Of a stretch of DNA of 64,000 nucleotides, positions 22,034 through 36,721 are shown in pieces. The notes beneath the pieces are model-generated. The model did no database searches. It saw nothing but the letters and a program-made list of their open reading frames with translations, and was not told where the DNA came from. The stretch spans positions 248,001-312,000 of the forward strand of contig JAPYKE020000035.1 in NCBI GenBank assembly GCA_028554795.2, read 5' to 3'. How positions within the stretch are numbered: position 1 is the stretch's first letter; each line of letters starts with the position of its first letter. Source of the DNA: Sinohyriopsis cumingii (taxonomy: Eukaryota; Mollusca; Bivalvia; Unionida; Unionidae). Both the position numbers and the translations under genes were made by a program.

Positions 22034-25000
22034 TTATATTAACTTTAAACTAAACTAATTTTATAGGTCATAAAACAGACTTTTGTTGTAGAAAACCAAA
22101 TTTCAGCTACAGAATCCAGAAATAAAATATTTAACAAAAATTGCATTTTTTAGCGTACTGAGATACTTACACTCCGCCGACTAGAAGTCTCGGCATCTAA
22201 AATTAACAATGTATTCAACGGCATTGAGACAGGAGCGTCATGCTCAATCGTGATGATGTTATTACAGATACCGAGAAAATACAAGGACAAAAAAACCAGG
22301 ACAGTAGCTGGAATCAAGTGACTAATATTTGTTATAAAAGTCCAATGTCCTATTATTTGAAATAAATGAGCACATGCGCCGAGGCTGGTTTTGGGTGAAT
22401 TGCATGATGGCGGATGCACACCATCTTGTTTGGTCATTGTGCACTCAGCTCGCCCTGAGTGGTATTTATTTGAACAGTTGTTGTTCCACTAAGGATGCTG
22501 CTGTGTGTCTTATGTATTCCTCCATCTAAAGCTTCTAGTCATATGCCGAGATGGGTGTATGTTTTACGGAAAGTTCCTTTTGTAGCTTTAGTTGATGAGA
22601 CTAGTTTTCTTTATACTAACAGTATTCTTACATACAAGTGGGCGCACTACCGAGAGAATCAAACGACTTCTGCAAGTGTCTGGCTTTGACGGTCCCATTA
22701 TCCCCTATTTACATCGACCTCAATACAACAGTATCTGTCAACTAAAGGTTCATAAATGCGCATACATTTTCTAATCACCTAATGACCGCACATAAGGAAA
22801 CTCTAATAATTTTACACTTGCATGAGTTTTCTTCCTGCACATTTGCATGATTCCTCAGTAGGTCTTTCTAAGCCGAATATTAGTACTTCACGCCATGCAA
22901 TGCCAAACATGACCCCAACACCCAATACAATGAATTATTCGTAACTTAAATTAGTAAACACTTATACCTAAAATCATCCAAAAAATTCACTATGTTAAGA
23001 AATTAGGGAGGGTCCATTTTACGAAGCTAATCGATGCTATCAAAAAGGCTCGTGAATACTGTAGACTGATGTCTGTTAACAAAAACTGGTTGATTACTCG
23101 GCTTGAGAAATATCGTTCTTATATCGACTCCATTAGCAACAAATAGTCACTAAAATCCAGCAAAGTTATAAACGGAGACAGAACTGCAAATAGCGCACAT
23201 CCTAGGTTGATTACAGTATTTTGCTTATATGGAAAGTATTTAAAATTAAATGTGGTCGATATTTAAAGTGTTCGATATTACAGCACTTTCAATATCAGAA
23301 GACATTGCGTATTTTGAATATAACACAAAAGAACTATGATCGAGCATATAATAACTTAAAGGTATTAAATGTGTTTAGTTTTCTTGTTTAAATTACTTGC
23401 TAAAAATATGAAGGCTACTTCATTAAAAGCATATCAACTTGAATTACTTGTAGAATGTTCTGACATGCTGCACATAGTTTTCAAATGGTGAGTATATTGC
23501 CAAAGTACTGAAGCAAAAATCTAATATGGCGTATATATTTGACAAAGGTGAAGTCTTTGTTGCATATCATTTGCTTTAGGTTGAATGCAGTTGAGTGCCA
23601 GTCCTCAGACAGATGCAGCGAGGTATCACTCCAAATACAAGACCTATCCTAAAGAAGCCGAGATCGCGAGACTCGGGGTAGTGTAGCCGAGAGAGCATTC
23701 CGCTACAAATTGGCGACAGCGGTGGGATAGGTCGAGGGAGTAGAAGACAAAATCAAGATGGTTTACTGAGGGTGAAAATTAGGCACAAGGATGCTTACTC
23801 CCGAAACGGAGGTGAAGACAGCAATTCTTTTCGAAGATGAATTAGGCGCTTAACGAAGGAAAGCGAAGATTTGGAGAAACGACTAACTGCGAGGATAGGG
23901 ACTATTGATAGGAGTGCTGAGACGACCAGGAAGGAAGGGGTATCGTCGAGAGAAAGAACCACCTTTAGACGACACATTCACTTTAGTGGACATGCGATGT
24001 CGGCACCCTCGGATTCACCGAAGATCAAGAAGATAGCCGTTACCACAGCGACAAGGGATGCTGTATATGTAGCTTTCACAGACAGATCGAAGTCTGAAAG
24101 CAAGCGAGCCGTCTCAGAAGTAAGCGGTGCGGCGACTGATCTTCCGCACAGAACCTTGAAGAGGCTAGTCGTTACACCGATGTCGTACGACGAGAGGACA
24201 CCCTTGATGGATTTTATGATTCACTTCGAGATGTGTTCAACCCTAAATTCTTGGACATAGGAAGAAATTGATCTGTATTTAGGGGGTTTTACTTAGAGGT
24301 CAAGCACAGCAATTGTTGGCAGTGCCTAAAAATAAGCCGTAGGCTGGATTAGTTGATGATTTGAAACAGAGATTCGCACCCCCGAACCAGACCGAGTTAT
24401 ACAGAGTTCAGCTAAGGAGTAGGATTCGCAAGAACGGAGAATCCTTGCCAGAGCTTGCGCAGGCTATACGGCGGCTTGCAACATTAACCTAACAAGAGGT
24501 GAGTTTACTTTCAGTCGACACGCTCGCGAAAGAACAGTTCATTGATGCCCTAGACGATTCTGACATGGCTTAAAGGTACAACAAGCGAGACCCGTTACGA
24601 TTAACGATGTGGTACAGATAGCTGTCGAATTAGAGGCGTTCGCTAGAGCTGAGCTAAAACGACAGGGAGGGAAAAGGTACATCCGTGGTGTGTCGGCACA
24701 GGAAGAGGAACAAGGGCCAGCGATCAGAGAACTGAGAGCAAATGATGGAGCTGACGAGATTGGTTGCTGAACTTAGGACTGAAGTAAGGAGTACCAAGCG
24801 ATGGAAATTACGTGATTTACACGACGTCCTTTACTGTGATATATCCTCCAAATATCCGACTGCCTCTGAGTATATCATATACAGATGCAAATTGTCATAA
24901 TTTAAACATTTTAAAATATTTTTCATTACATTTTCACTTATACTACACTAAAACGTAGCACAAATTTACACTGGGTAAGTTTCAACATATAATAGTTTTG

Positions 25001-25705
25001 TTTTATATGATGTGCTATGGTGCAGTTAATTCTGGTCTGACCGTAGGTCAATTGATATTTGAACTAAAATTACACACTTAATAGGCTGGATCGAGTGGCA
25101 CGCACCCTTGCTATTAATGGTACCAAATGATGTTTAAATTAATAATGGACGCTAGCCTCTGCGTTTGAAAAATGTCATGAGAATACTTTTAGGTTTATGG
25201 CAGGGTCATTATATTGGTATTCAGTTGCTTTTGGTCGCAGTGAACTATTTCTGCTGCGCTGACTGCTAACATTTAAAAAGTATGCATAGGCAGAATAGAT
25301 AAGACAGCAATCCATACGAGTTTCATTATTCCAAAGCATTATACATTATCTTGTGACCGGAAAAGTAGTTAAATTGCTAAAATATGTCGCCTCACTGTAT
25401 ACAATTTTGTTGAACTGCATCATTTTGGTATCATTTCTGTGAAGTTCATGGATCTGAGTTTCTAGTTACACTTAACACTAACTCGTGTACTCATAGTCTG
25501 TAGCGTAAATGGGACAGATATCCCAAGCATGTTTGGCTAAAGTGGAACATATAGAATGAGCCTACTCCATAATATCTACAATGATTAATGCTTATTGGTT
25601 TGATTCTGAAAATATTGTGAACGATTTCTTGGACAAAGAACGAGTTCACCAAATTTTTCAGTATCATATCAATAACAGAATAACATTTTATTATATAGTC
25701 CGAAA
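22034..25705 (+). repeat. Array unit U7
   Basis: Apparently identical to U6 over the full 3,672 bp at the positions I compared: haplotype B, G at r444, A at r597, G at r658, C at r1438, G at r2163. Confidence 0.97.
23791..24804 (+). pseudogene. gag: Broken Ty3/gypsy-type gag (U7 copy)
   Basis: Same lesions as U1; Arg form at r2163; no difference from the U6 copy found. Confidence 0.85.
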
Positions 25706-28700
25706 TTATATTAACTTTAAACTAAACTAATTTTATAGGTCATAAAACAGACTTTTGTTGTAGAAAACCAAATTTCAGCTACAGAATCCAGAAATAAAAT
25801 ATTTAACAAAAATTGCATTTTTTAGCGTACTGAGATACTTACACTCCGCCGACTAGAAGTCTCGGCATCTAAAATTAACAATGTATTCAACGGCATTGAG
25901 ACAGGAGCGTCATGCTCAATCGTGATGATGTTATTACAGATACCGAGAAAATACAAGGACAAAAAAACCAGGACAGTAGCTGGAATCAAGTGACTAATAT
26001 TTGTTATAAAAGTCCAATGTCCTATTATTTGAAATAAATGAGCACATGCGCCGAGGCTGGTTTTGGGTGAATTGCATGATGGCGGATGCACACCATCTTG
26101 TTTGGTCATTGTGCACTCAGCTCGCCCTGAGTGGTATTTATTTGAACAGTTGTTGTTCCACTAAGGATGCTGCTGTGTGTCTTATGTATTCCTCCATCTA
26201 AAGCTTCTAGTCATATGCCGAGATGGGTGTATGTTTTACGGAAAGTTCCTTTTGTAGCTTTAGTTGATGAGACTAGTTTTCTTTATACTAACAGTATTCT
26301 TACATACAAGTGGGCGCACTACCGAGAGAATCAAACGACTTCTGCAAGTGTCTGGCTTTGACGGTCCCATTATCCCCTATTTACATCGACCTCAATACAA
26401 CAGTATCTGTCAACTAAAGGTTCATAAATGCGCATACATTTTCTAATCACCTAATGACCGCACATAAGGAAACTCTAATAATTTTACACTTGCATGAGTT
26501 TTCTTCCTGCACATTTGCATGATTCCTCAGTAGGTCTTTCTAAGCCGAATATTAGTACTTCACGCCATGCAATGCCAAACATGACCCCAACACCCAATAC
26601 AATGAATTATTCGTAACTTAAATTAGTAAACACTTATACCTAAAATCATCCAAAAAATTCACTATGTTAAGAAATTAGGGAGGGTCCATTTTACGAAGCT
26701 AATCGATGCTATCAAAAAGGCTCGTGAATACTGTAGACTGATGTCTGTTAACAAAAACTGGTTGATTACTCGGCTTGAGAAATATCGTTCTTATATCGAC
26801 TCCATTAGCAACAAATAGTCACTAAAATCCAGCAAAGTTATAAACGGAGACAGAACTGCAAATAGCGCACATCCTAGGTTGATTACAGTATTTTGCTTAT
26901 ATGGAAAGTATTTAAAATTAAATGTGGTCGATATTTAAAGTGTTCGATATTACAGCACTTTCAATATCAGAAGACATTGCGTATTTTGAATATAACACAA
27001 AAGAACTATGATCGAGCATATAATAACTTAAAGGTATTAAATGTGTTTAGTTTTCTTGTTTAAATTACTTGCTAAAAATATGAAGGCTACTTCATTAAAA
27101 GCATATCAACTTGAATTACTTGTAGAATGTTCTGACATGCTGCACATAGTTTTCAAATGGTGAGTATATTGCCAAAGTACTGAAGCAAAAATCTAATATG
27201 GCGTATATATTTGACAAAGGTGAAGTCTTTGTTGCATATCATTTGCTTTAGGTTGAATGCAGTTGAGTGCCAGTCCTCAGACAGATGCAGCGAGGTATCA
27301 CTCCAAATACAAGACCTATCCTAAAGAAGCCGAGATCGCGAGACACGGGGTAGTGTAGCCGAGAGAGCATTCCGCTACAAATTGGCGACAGCGGTGGGAT
27401 AGGTCGAGGGAGTAGAAGACAAAATCAAGATGGTTTACTGAGGGTGAAAATTAGGCACAAGGATGCTTACTCCCGAAACGGAGGTGAAGACAGCAATTCT
27501 TTTCGAAGATGAATTAGGCGCTTAACGAAGGAAAGCGAAGATTTGGAGAAACGACTAACTGCGAGGATAGGGACTATTGATAGGAGTGCTGAGACGACCA
27601 GGAAGGAAGGGGTATCGTCGAGAGAAAGAACCACCTTTAGACGACACATTCACTTTAGTGGACATGCGATGTCGGCACCCTCGGATTCACCGAAGATCAA
27701 GAAGATAGCCGTTACCACAGCGACAAGGGATGCTGTATATGTAGCTTTCACAGACAGATCGAAGTCTGAAAGCAAGCGAGCCGTCTCAGAAGTAAGCGGT
27801 GCGGCGACTGATCTTCCGCACAGAACCTTGAAGAGGCTAGTCGTTACACCGATGTCGTACGACGAGAGGACACCCTTGATGGATTTTATGATTCACTTCG
27901 AGATGTGTTCAACCCTAAATTCTTGGACATAGGAAGAAATTGATCTGTATTTAGGGGGTTTTACTTAGAGGTCAAGCACAGCAATTGTTGGCAGTGCCTA
28001 AAAATAAGCCGTAGGCTGGATTAGTTGATGATTTGAAACAGAGATTCGCACCCCCGAACCAGACCGAGTTATACAGAGTTCAGCTAAGGAGTAGGATTCG
28101 CAAGAACGGAGAATCCTTGCCAGAGCTTGCGCAGGCTATACGGCGGCTTGCAACATTAACCTAACAAGAGGTGAGTTTACTTTCAGTCGACACGCTCGCG
28201 AAAGAACAGTTCATTGATGCCCTAGACGATTCTGACATGGCTTAAAGGTACAACAAGCGAGACCCGTTACGATTAACGATGTGGTACAGATAGCTGTCGA
28301 ATTAGAGGCGTTCGCTAGAGCTGAGCTAAAACGACAGGGAGGGAAAAGGTACATCCGTGGTGTGTCGGCACAGGAAGAGGAACAAGGGCCAGCGATCAGA
28401 GAACTGAGAGCAAATGATGGAGCTGACGAGATTGGTTGCTGAACTTAGGACTGAAGTAAGGAGTACCAAGCGATGGAAATTACGTGATTTACACGACGTC
28501 CTTTACTGTGATATATCCTCCAAATATCCGACTGCCTCTGAGTATATCATATACAGATGCAAATTGTCATAATTTAAACATTTTAAAATATTTTTCATTA
28601 CATTTTCACTTATACTACACTAAAACGTAGCACAAATTTACACTGGGTAAGTTTCAACATATAATAGTTTTGTTTTATATGATGTGCTATGGTGCAGTTA

Positions 28701-29377
28701 ATTCTGGTCTGACCGTAGGTCAATTGATATTTGAACTAAAATTACACACTTAATAGGCTGGATCGAGTGGCACGCACCCTTGCTATTAATGGTACCAAAT
28801 GATGTTTAAATTAATAATGGACGCTAGCCTCTGCGTTTGAAAAATGTCATGAGAATACTTTTAGGTTTATGGCAGGGTCATTATATTGGTATTCAGTTGC
28901 TTTTGGTCGCAGTGAACTATTTCTGCTGCGCTGACTGCTAACATTTAAAAAGTATGCATAGGCAGAATAGATAAGACAGCAATCCATACGAGTTTCATTA
29001 TTCCAAAGCATTATACATTATCTTGTGACCGGAAAAGTAGTTAAATTGCTAAAATATGTCGCCTCACTGTATACAATTTTGTTGAACTGCATCATTTTGG
29101 TATCATTTCTGTGAAGTTCATGGATCTGAGTTTCTAGTTACACTTAACACTAACTCGTGTACTCATAGTCTGTAGCGTAAATGGGACAGATATCCCAAGC
29201 ATGTTTGGCTAAAGTGGAACATATAGAATGAGCCTACTCCATAATATCTACAATGATTAATGCTTATTGGTTTGATTCTGAAAATATTGTGAACGATTTC
29301 TTGGACAAAGAACGAGTTCACCAAATTTTTCAGTATCATATCAATAACAGAATAACATTTTATTATATAGTCCGAAA
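25706..29377 (+). repeat. Array unit U8
   Basis: Matches U6 and U7 except for one private base, A at 27345 (r1640), in the region just before the LTR-like tail. Confidence 0.97.
27463..28476 (+). pseudogene. gag: Broken Ty3/gypsy-type gag (U8 copy)
   Basis: Same lesions as U1; Arg form at r2163. The private change of this unit (27345) is upstream of the gag, before the LTR-like tail. Confidence 0.85.
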
Positions 29378-32300
29378 TTATATTAACTTTAAACTAAACT
29401 AATTTTATAGGTCATAAAACAGACTTTTGTTGTAGAAAACCAAATTTCAGCTACAGAATCCAGAAATAAAATATTTAACAAAAATTGCATTTTTTAGCGT
29501 ACTGAGATACTTACACTCCGCCGACTAGAAGTCTCGGCATCTAAAATTAACAATGTATTCAACGGCATTGAGACAGGAGCGTCATGCTCAATCGTGATGA
29601 TGTTATTACAGATACCGAGAAAATACAAGGACAAAAAAACCAGGACAGTAGGTGGAATCAAGTGACTAATATTTGTTATAAAAGTCCAATGTCCTATTAT
29701 TTGAAATAAATGAGCACATGCGCCGAGGCTGGTTTTGGGTGAATTGCATGATGGCGGATGCACACCATCTTGTTTGGTCATTGTGCACTCAGCTCGCCCT
29801 GAGTGGTATTTATTTGAACAGTTGTTGTTCCACTAAGGATGCTGCTGTGTGTCTTATGTATTCCTCCATCTAAAGCTTCTAGTCATATGCCGAGATGGGT
29901 GTATGTTTTACGGAAAGTTCCTTTTGTAGCTTTAGTTGATGAGACTAGTTTTCTTTATACTAACAGTATTCTTACATACAAGTGGGCGCACTACCGAGAG
30001 AATCAAACGACTTCTGCAAGTGTCTGGCTTTGACGGTCCCATTATCCCCTATTTACATCGACCTCAATACAACAGTATCTGTCAACTAAAGGTTCATAAA
30101 TGCGCATACATTTTCTAATCACCTAATGACCGCACATAAGGAAACTCTAATAATTTTACACTTGCATGAGTTTTCTTCCTGCACATTTGCATGATTCCTC
30201 AGTAGGTCTTTCTAAGCCGAATATTAGTACTTCACGCCATGCAATGCCAAACATGACCCCAACACCCAATACAATGAATTATTCGTAACTTAAATTAGTA
30301 AACACTTATACCTAAAATCATCCAAAAAATTCACTATGTTAAGAAATTAGGGAGGGTCCATTTTACGAAGCTAATCGATGCTATCAAAAAGGCTCGTGAA
30401 TACTGTAGACTGATGTCTGTTAACAAAAACTGGTTGATTACTCGGCTTGAGAAATATCGTTCTTATATCGACTCCATTAGCAACAAATAGTCACTAAAAT
30501 CCAGCAAAGTTATAAACGGAGACAGAACTGCAAATAGCGCACATCCTAGGTTGATTACAGTATTTTGCTTATATGGAAAGTATTTAAAATTAAATGTGGT
30601 CGATATTTAAAGTGTTCGATATTACAGCACTTTCAATATCAGAAGACATTGCGTATTTTGAATATAACACAAAAGAACTATGATCGAGCATATAATAACT
30701 TAAAGGTATTAAATGTGTTTAGTTTTCTTGTTTAAATTACTTGATAAAAATATGAAGGCTACTTCATTAAAAGCATATCAACTTGAATTACTTGTAGAAT
30801 GTTCTGACATGCTGCACATAGTTTTCAAATGGTGAGTATATTGCCAAAGTACTGAAGCAAAAATCTAATATGGCGTATATATTTGACAAAGGTGAAGTCT
30901 TTGTTGCATATCATTTGCTTTAGGTTGAATGCAGTTGAGTGCCAGTCCTCAGACAGATGCAGCGAGGTATCACTCCAAATACAAGACCTATCCTAAAGAA
31001 GCCGAGATCGCGAGACTCGGGGTAGTGTAGCCGAGAGAGCATTCCGCTACAAATTGGCGACAGCGGTGGGATAGGTCGAGGGAGTAGAAGACAAAATCAA
31101 GATGGTTTACTGAGGGTGAAAATTAGGCACAAGGATGCTTACTCCCGAAACGGAGGTGAAGACAGCAATTCTTTTCGAAGATGAATTAGGCGCTTAACGA
31201 AGGAAAGCGAAGATTTGGAGAAACGACTAACTGCGAGGATAGGGACTATTGATAGGAGTGCTGAGACGACCAGGAAGGAAGGGGTATCGTCGAGAGAAAG
31301 AACCACCTTTAGACGACACATTCACTTTAGTGGACATGCGATGTCGGCACCCTCGGATTCACCGAAGATCAAGAAGATAGCCGTTACCACAGCGACAAGG
31401 GATGCTGTATATGTAGCTTTCACAGACAGATCGAAGTCTGAAAGCAAGCGAGCCGTCTCAGAAGTAAGCGGTGCGGCGACTGATCTTCCGCACAGAACCT
31501 TGAAGAGGCTAGTCGTTACACCGATGTCGTACGACGAGAGGACACCCTTGATGGATTTTATGATTCACTTCGAGATGTGTTCAACCCTAAATTCTTGGAC
31601 ATAGGAAGAAATTGATCTGTATTTAGGGGGTTTTACTTAGAGGTCAAGCACAGCAATTGTTGGCAGTGCCTAAAAATAAGCCGTAGGCTGGATTAGTTGA
31701 TGATTTGAAACAGAGATTCGCACCCCCGAACCAGACCGAGTTATACAGAGTTCAGCTAAGGAGTAGGATTCGCAAGAACGGAGAATCCTTGCCAGAGCTT
31801 GCGCAGGCTATACGGCGGCTTGCAACATTAACCTAACAAGAGGTGAGTTTACTTTCAGTCGACACGCTCGCGAAAGAACAGTTCATTGATGCCCTAGACG
31901 ATTCTGACATGGCTTAAAGGTACAACAAGCGAGACCCGTTACGATTAACGATGTGGTACAGATAGCTGTCGAATTAGAGGCGTTCGCTAGAGCTGAGCTA
32001 AAACGACAGGGAGGGAAAAGGTACATCCGTGGTGTGTCGGCACAGGAAGAGGAACAAGGGCCAGCGATCAGAGAACTGAGAGCAAATGATGGAGCTGACG
32101 AGATTGGTTGCTGAACTTAGGACTGAAGTAAGGAGTACCAAGCGATGGAAATTACGTGATTTACACGACGTCCTTTACTGTGATATATCCTCCAAATATC
32201 CGACTGCCTCTGAGTATATCATATACAGATGCAAATTGTCATAATTTAAACATTTTAAAATATTTTTCATTACATTTTCACTTATACTACACTAAAACGT

Positions 32301-33049
32301 AGCACAAATTTACACTGGGTAAGTTTCAACATATAATAGTTTTGTTTTATATGATGTGCTATGGTGCAGTTAATTCTGGTCTGACCGTAGGTCAATTGAT
32401 ATTTGAACTAAAATTACACACTTAATAGGCTGGATCGAGTGGCACGCACCCTTGCTATTAATGGTACCAAATGATGTTTAAATTAATAATGGACGCTAGC
32501 CTCTGCGTTTGAAAAATGTCATGAGAATACTTTTAGGTTTATGGCAGGGTCATTATATTGGTATTCAGTTGCTTTTGGTCGCAGTGAACTATTTCTGCTG
32601 CGCTGACTGCTAACATTTAAAAAGTATGCATAGGCAGAATAGATAAGACAGCAATCCATACGAGTTTCATTATTCCAAAGCATTATACATTATCTTGTGA
32701 CCGGAAAAGTAGTTAAATTGCTAAAATATGTCGCCTCACTGTATACAATTTTGTTGAACTGCATCATTTTGGTATCATTTCTGTGAAGTTCATGGATCTG
32801 AGTTTCTAGTTACACTTAACACTAACTCGTGTACTCATAGTCTGTAGCGTAAATGGGACAGATATCCCAAGCATGTTTGGCTAAAGTGGAACATATAGAA
32901 TGAGCCTACTCCATAATATCTACAATGATTAATGCTTATTGGTTTGATTCTGAAAATATTGTGAACGATTTCTTGGACAAAGAACGAGTTCACCAAATTT
33001 TTCAGTATCATATCAATAACAGAATAACATTTTATTATATAGTCCGAAA
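29378..33049 (+). repeat. Array unit U9
   Basis: Haplotype B with G at r444, C at r1438 and G at r2163 like U6-U8, but it is the first unit with G at r275, shared with U10, U11, U13 and U15-U18. Private variant: A at 30744 (r1367). It is a transition between the U6-U8 group and the later units. Confidence 0.97.
31135..32148 (+). pseudogene. gag: Broken Ty3/gypsy-type gag (U9 copy)
   Basis: Same lesions as U1; last copy of the run with the Arg form at r2163. Confidence 0.85.
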
Positions 33050-36000
33050 TTATATTAACTTTAAACTAAACTAATTTTATAGGTCATAAAACAGACTTTT
33101 GTTGTAGAAAACCAAATTTCAGCTACAGAATCCAGAAATAAAATATTTAACAAAAATTGCATTTTTTAGCGTACTGAGATACTTACACTCCGCCGACTAG
33201 AAGTCTCGGCATCTAAAATTAACAATGTATTCAACGGCATTGAGACAGGAGCGTCATGCTCAATCGTGATGATGTTATTACAGATACCGAGAAAATACAA
33301 GGACAAAAAAACCAGGACAGTAGGTGGAATCAAGTGACTAATATTTGTTATAAAAGTCCAATGTCCTATTATTTGAAATAAATGAGCACATGCGCCGAGG
33401 CTGGTTTTGGGTGAATTGCATGATGGCGGATGCACACCATCTTGTTTGGTTATTGTGCACTCAGCTCGCCCTGAGTGGTATTTATTTGAACATTTGTTGT
33501 TCCACTAAGGATGCTGCTGTGTGTCTTATGTATTCCTCCATCTAAAGCTTCTAGTCATATGCCGAGATGGGTGTATGTTTTACGGAAAGTTCCTTTTGTA
33601 GCTTTAGTTGATGAGACTAGTTTTCTTTATACTAACAGTATTCTTACATACAAGTGGGCGCACTACCGAGAGAATCAAACGACTTCTGCAAGTGTCTGGC
33701 TTTGACGGTCCCATTATCCCCTATTTACATCGACCTCAATACAACAGTATCTGTCAACTAAAGGTTCATAAATGCGCATACATTTTCTAATCACCTAATG
33801 ACCGCACATAAGGAAACTCTAATAATTTTACACTTGCATGAGTTTTCTTCCTGCACATTTGCATGATTCCTCAGTAGGTCTTTCTAAGCCGAATATTAGT
33901 ACTTCACGCCATGCAATGCCAAACATGACCCCAACACCCAATACAATGAATTATTCGTAACTTAAATTAGTAAACACTTATACCTAAAATCATCCAAAAA
34001 ATTCACTATGTTAAGAAATTAGGGAGGGTCCATTTTACGAAGCTAATCGATGCTATCAAAAAGGCTCGTGAATACTGTAGACTGATGTCTGTTAACAAAA
34101 ACTGGTTGATTACTCGGCTTGAGAAATATCGTTCTTATATCGACTCCATTAGCAACAAATAGTCACTAAAATCCAGCAAAGTTATAAACGGAGACAGAAC
34201 TGCAAATAGCGCACATCCTAGGTTGATTACAGTATTTTGCTTATATGGAAAGTATTTAAAATTAAATGTGGTCGATATTTAAAGTGTTCGATATTACAGC
34301 ACTTTCAATATCAGAAGACATTGCGTATTTTGAATATAACACAAAAGAACTATGATCGAGCATATAATAACTTAAAGGTATTAAATGTGTTTAGTTTTCT
34401 TGTTTAAATTACTTGCTAAAAATATGAAGGCTACTTCATTAAAAGCATATCAACTTGAATTACTTGTAGAATGTTCTGACATGCTGTACATAGTTTTCAA
34501 ATGGTGAGTATATTGCCAAAGTACTGAAGCAAAAATCTAATATGGCGTATATATTTGACAAAGGTGAAGTCTTTGTTGCATATCATTTGCTTTAGGTTGA
34601 ATGCAGTTGAGTGCCAGTCCTCAGACAGATGCAGCGAGGTATCACTCCAAATACAAGACCTATCCTAAAGAAGCCGAGATCGCGAGACTCGGGGTAGTGT
34701 AGCCGAGAGAGCATTCCGCTACAAATTGGCGACAGCGGTGGGATAGGTCGAGGGAGTAGAAGACAAAATCAAGATGGTTTACTGAGGGTGAAAATTAGGC
34801 ACAAGGATGCTTACTCCCGAAACGGAGGTGAAGACAGCAATTCTTTTCGAAGATGAATTAGGCGCTTAACGAAGGAAAGCGAAGATTTGGAGAAACGACT
34901 AACTGCGAGGATAGGGACTATTGATAGGAGTGCTGAGACGACCAGGAAGGAAGGGGTATCGTCGAGAGAAAGAACCACCTTTAGACGACACATTCACTTT
35001 AGTGGACATGCGATGTCGGCACCCTCGGATTCACCGAAGATCAAGAAGATAGCCGTTACCACAGCGACAAGGGATGCTGTATATGTAGCTTTCACAGACA
35101 GATCGAAGTCTGAAAGCAAGCGAGCCGTCTCAGAAGTAAGCGGTGCGGCGACTGATCTTCCGCACAGAACCTTGAAGAGGCTAGTCGTTACACCGATGTC
35201 GTACGACGAGACGACACCCTTGATGGATTTTATGATTCACTTCGAGATGTGTTCAACCCTAAATTCTTGGACATAGGAAGAAATTGATCTGTATTTAGGG
35301 GGTTTTACTTAGAGGTCAAGCACAGCAATTGTTGGCAGTGCCTAAAAATAAGCCGTAGGCTGGATTAGTTGATGATTTGAAACAGAGATTCGCACCCCCG
35401 AACCAGACCGAGTTATACAGAGTTCAGCTAAGGAGTAGGATTCGCAAGAACGGAGAATCCTTGCCAGAGCTTGCGCAGGCTATACGGCGGCTTGCAACAT
35501 TAACCTAACAAGAGGTGAGTTTACTTTCAGTCGACACGCTCGCGAAAGAACAGTTCATTGATGCCCTAGACGATTCTGACATGGCTTAAAGGTACAACAA
35601 GCGAGACCCGTTACGATTAACGATGTGGTACAGATAGCTGTCGAATTAGAGGCGTTCGCTAGAGCTGAGCTAAAACGACAGGGAGGGAAAAGGTACATCC
35701 GTGGTGTGTCGGCACAGGAAGAGGAACAAGGGCCAGCGATCAGAGAACTGAGAGCAAATGATGGAGCTGACGAGATTGGTTGCTGAACTTAGGACTGAAG
35801 TAAGGAGTACCAAGCGATGGAAATTACGTGATTTACACGACGTCCTTTACTGTGATATATCCTCCAAATATCCGACTGCCTCTGAGTATATCATATACAG
35901 ATGCAAATTGTCATAATTTAAACATTTTAAAATATTTTTCATTACATTTTCACTTATACTACACTAAAACGTAGCACAAATTTACACTGGGTAAGTTTCA

Positions 36001-36721
36001 ACATATAATAGTTTTGTTTTATATGATGTGCTATGGTGCAGTTAATTCTGGTCTGACCGTAGGTCAATTGATATTTGAACTAAAATTACACACTTAATAG
36101 GCTGGATCGAGTGGCACGCACCCTTGCTATTAATGGTACCAAATGATGTTTAAATTAATAATGGACGCTAGCCTCTGCGTTTGAAAAATGTCATGAGAAT
36201 ACTTTTAGGTTTATGGCAGGGTCATTATATTGGTATTCAGTTGCTTTTGGTCGCAGTGAACTATTTATGCTGCGCTGACTGCTAACATTTAAAAAGTATG
36301 CATAGGCAGAATAGATAAGACAGCAATCCATACGAGTTTCATTATTCCAAAGCATTATACATTATCTTGTGACCGGAAAAGTAGTTAAATTGCTAAAATA
36401 TGTCGCCTCACTGTATACAATTTTGTTGAACTGCATCATTTTGGTATCATTTCTGTGAAGTTCATGGATCTGAGTTTCTAGTTACACTTAACACTAACTC
36501 GTGTACTCATAGTCTGTAGCGTAAATGGGACAGATATCCCAAGCATGTTTGGCTAAAGTGGAACATATAGAATGAGCCTACTCCATAATATCTACAATGA
36601 TTAATGCTTATTGGTTTGATTCTGAAAATATTGTGAACGATTTCTTGGACAAAGAACGAGTTCACCAAATTTTTCAGTATCATATCAATAACAGAATAAC
36701 ATTTTATTATATAGTCCGAAA
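33050..36721 (+). repeat. Array unit U10
   Basis: Haplotype B and G at r275, but back to T at r444, T at r1438 and C at r2163. A private T at 33451 (r402) destroys the ATG of the minus-strand frame. A at 36267 (r3218) is shared only with U12 and marks the start of the duplicated two-unit block. Confidence 0.97.
34807..35820 (+). pseudogene. gag: Broken Ty3/gypsy-type gag (U10 copy)
   Basis: Same lesions as U1; returns to the Thr form at r2163. Confidence 0.85.
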
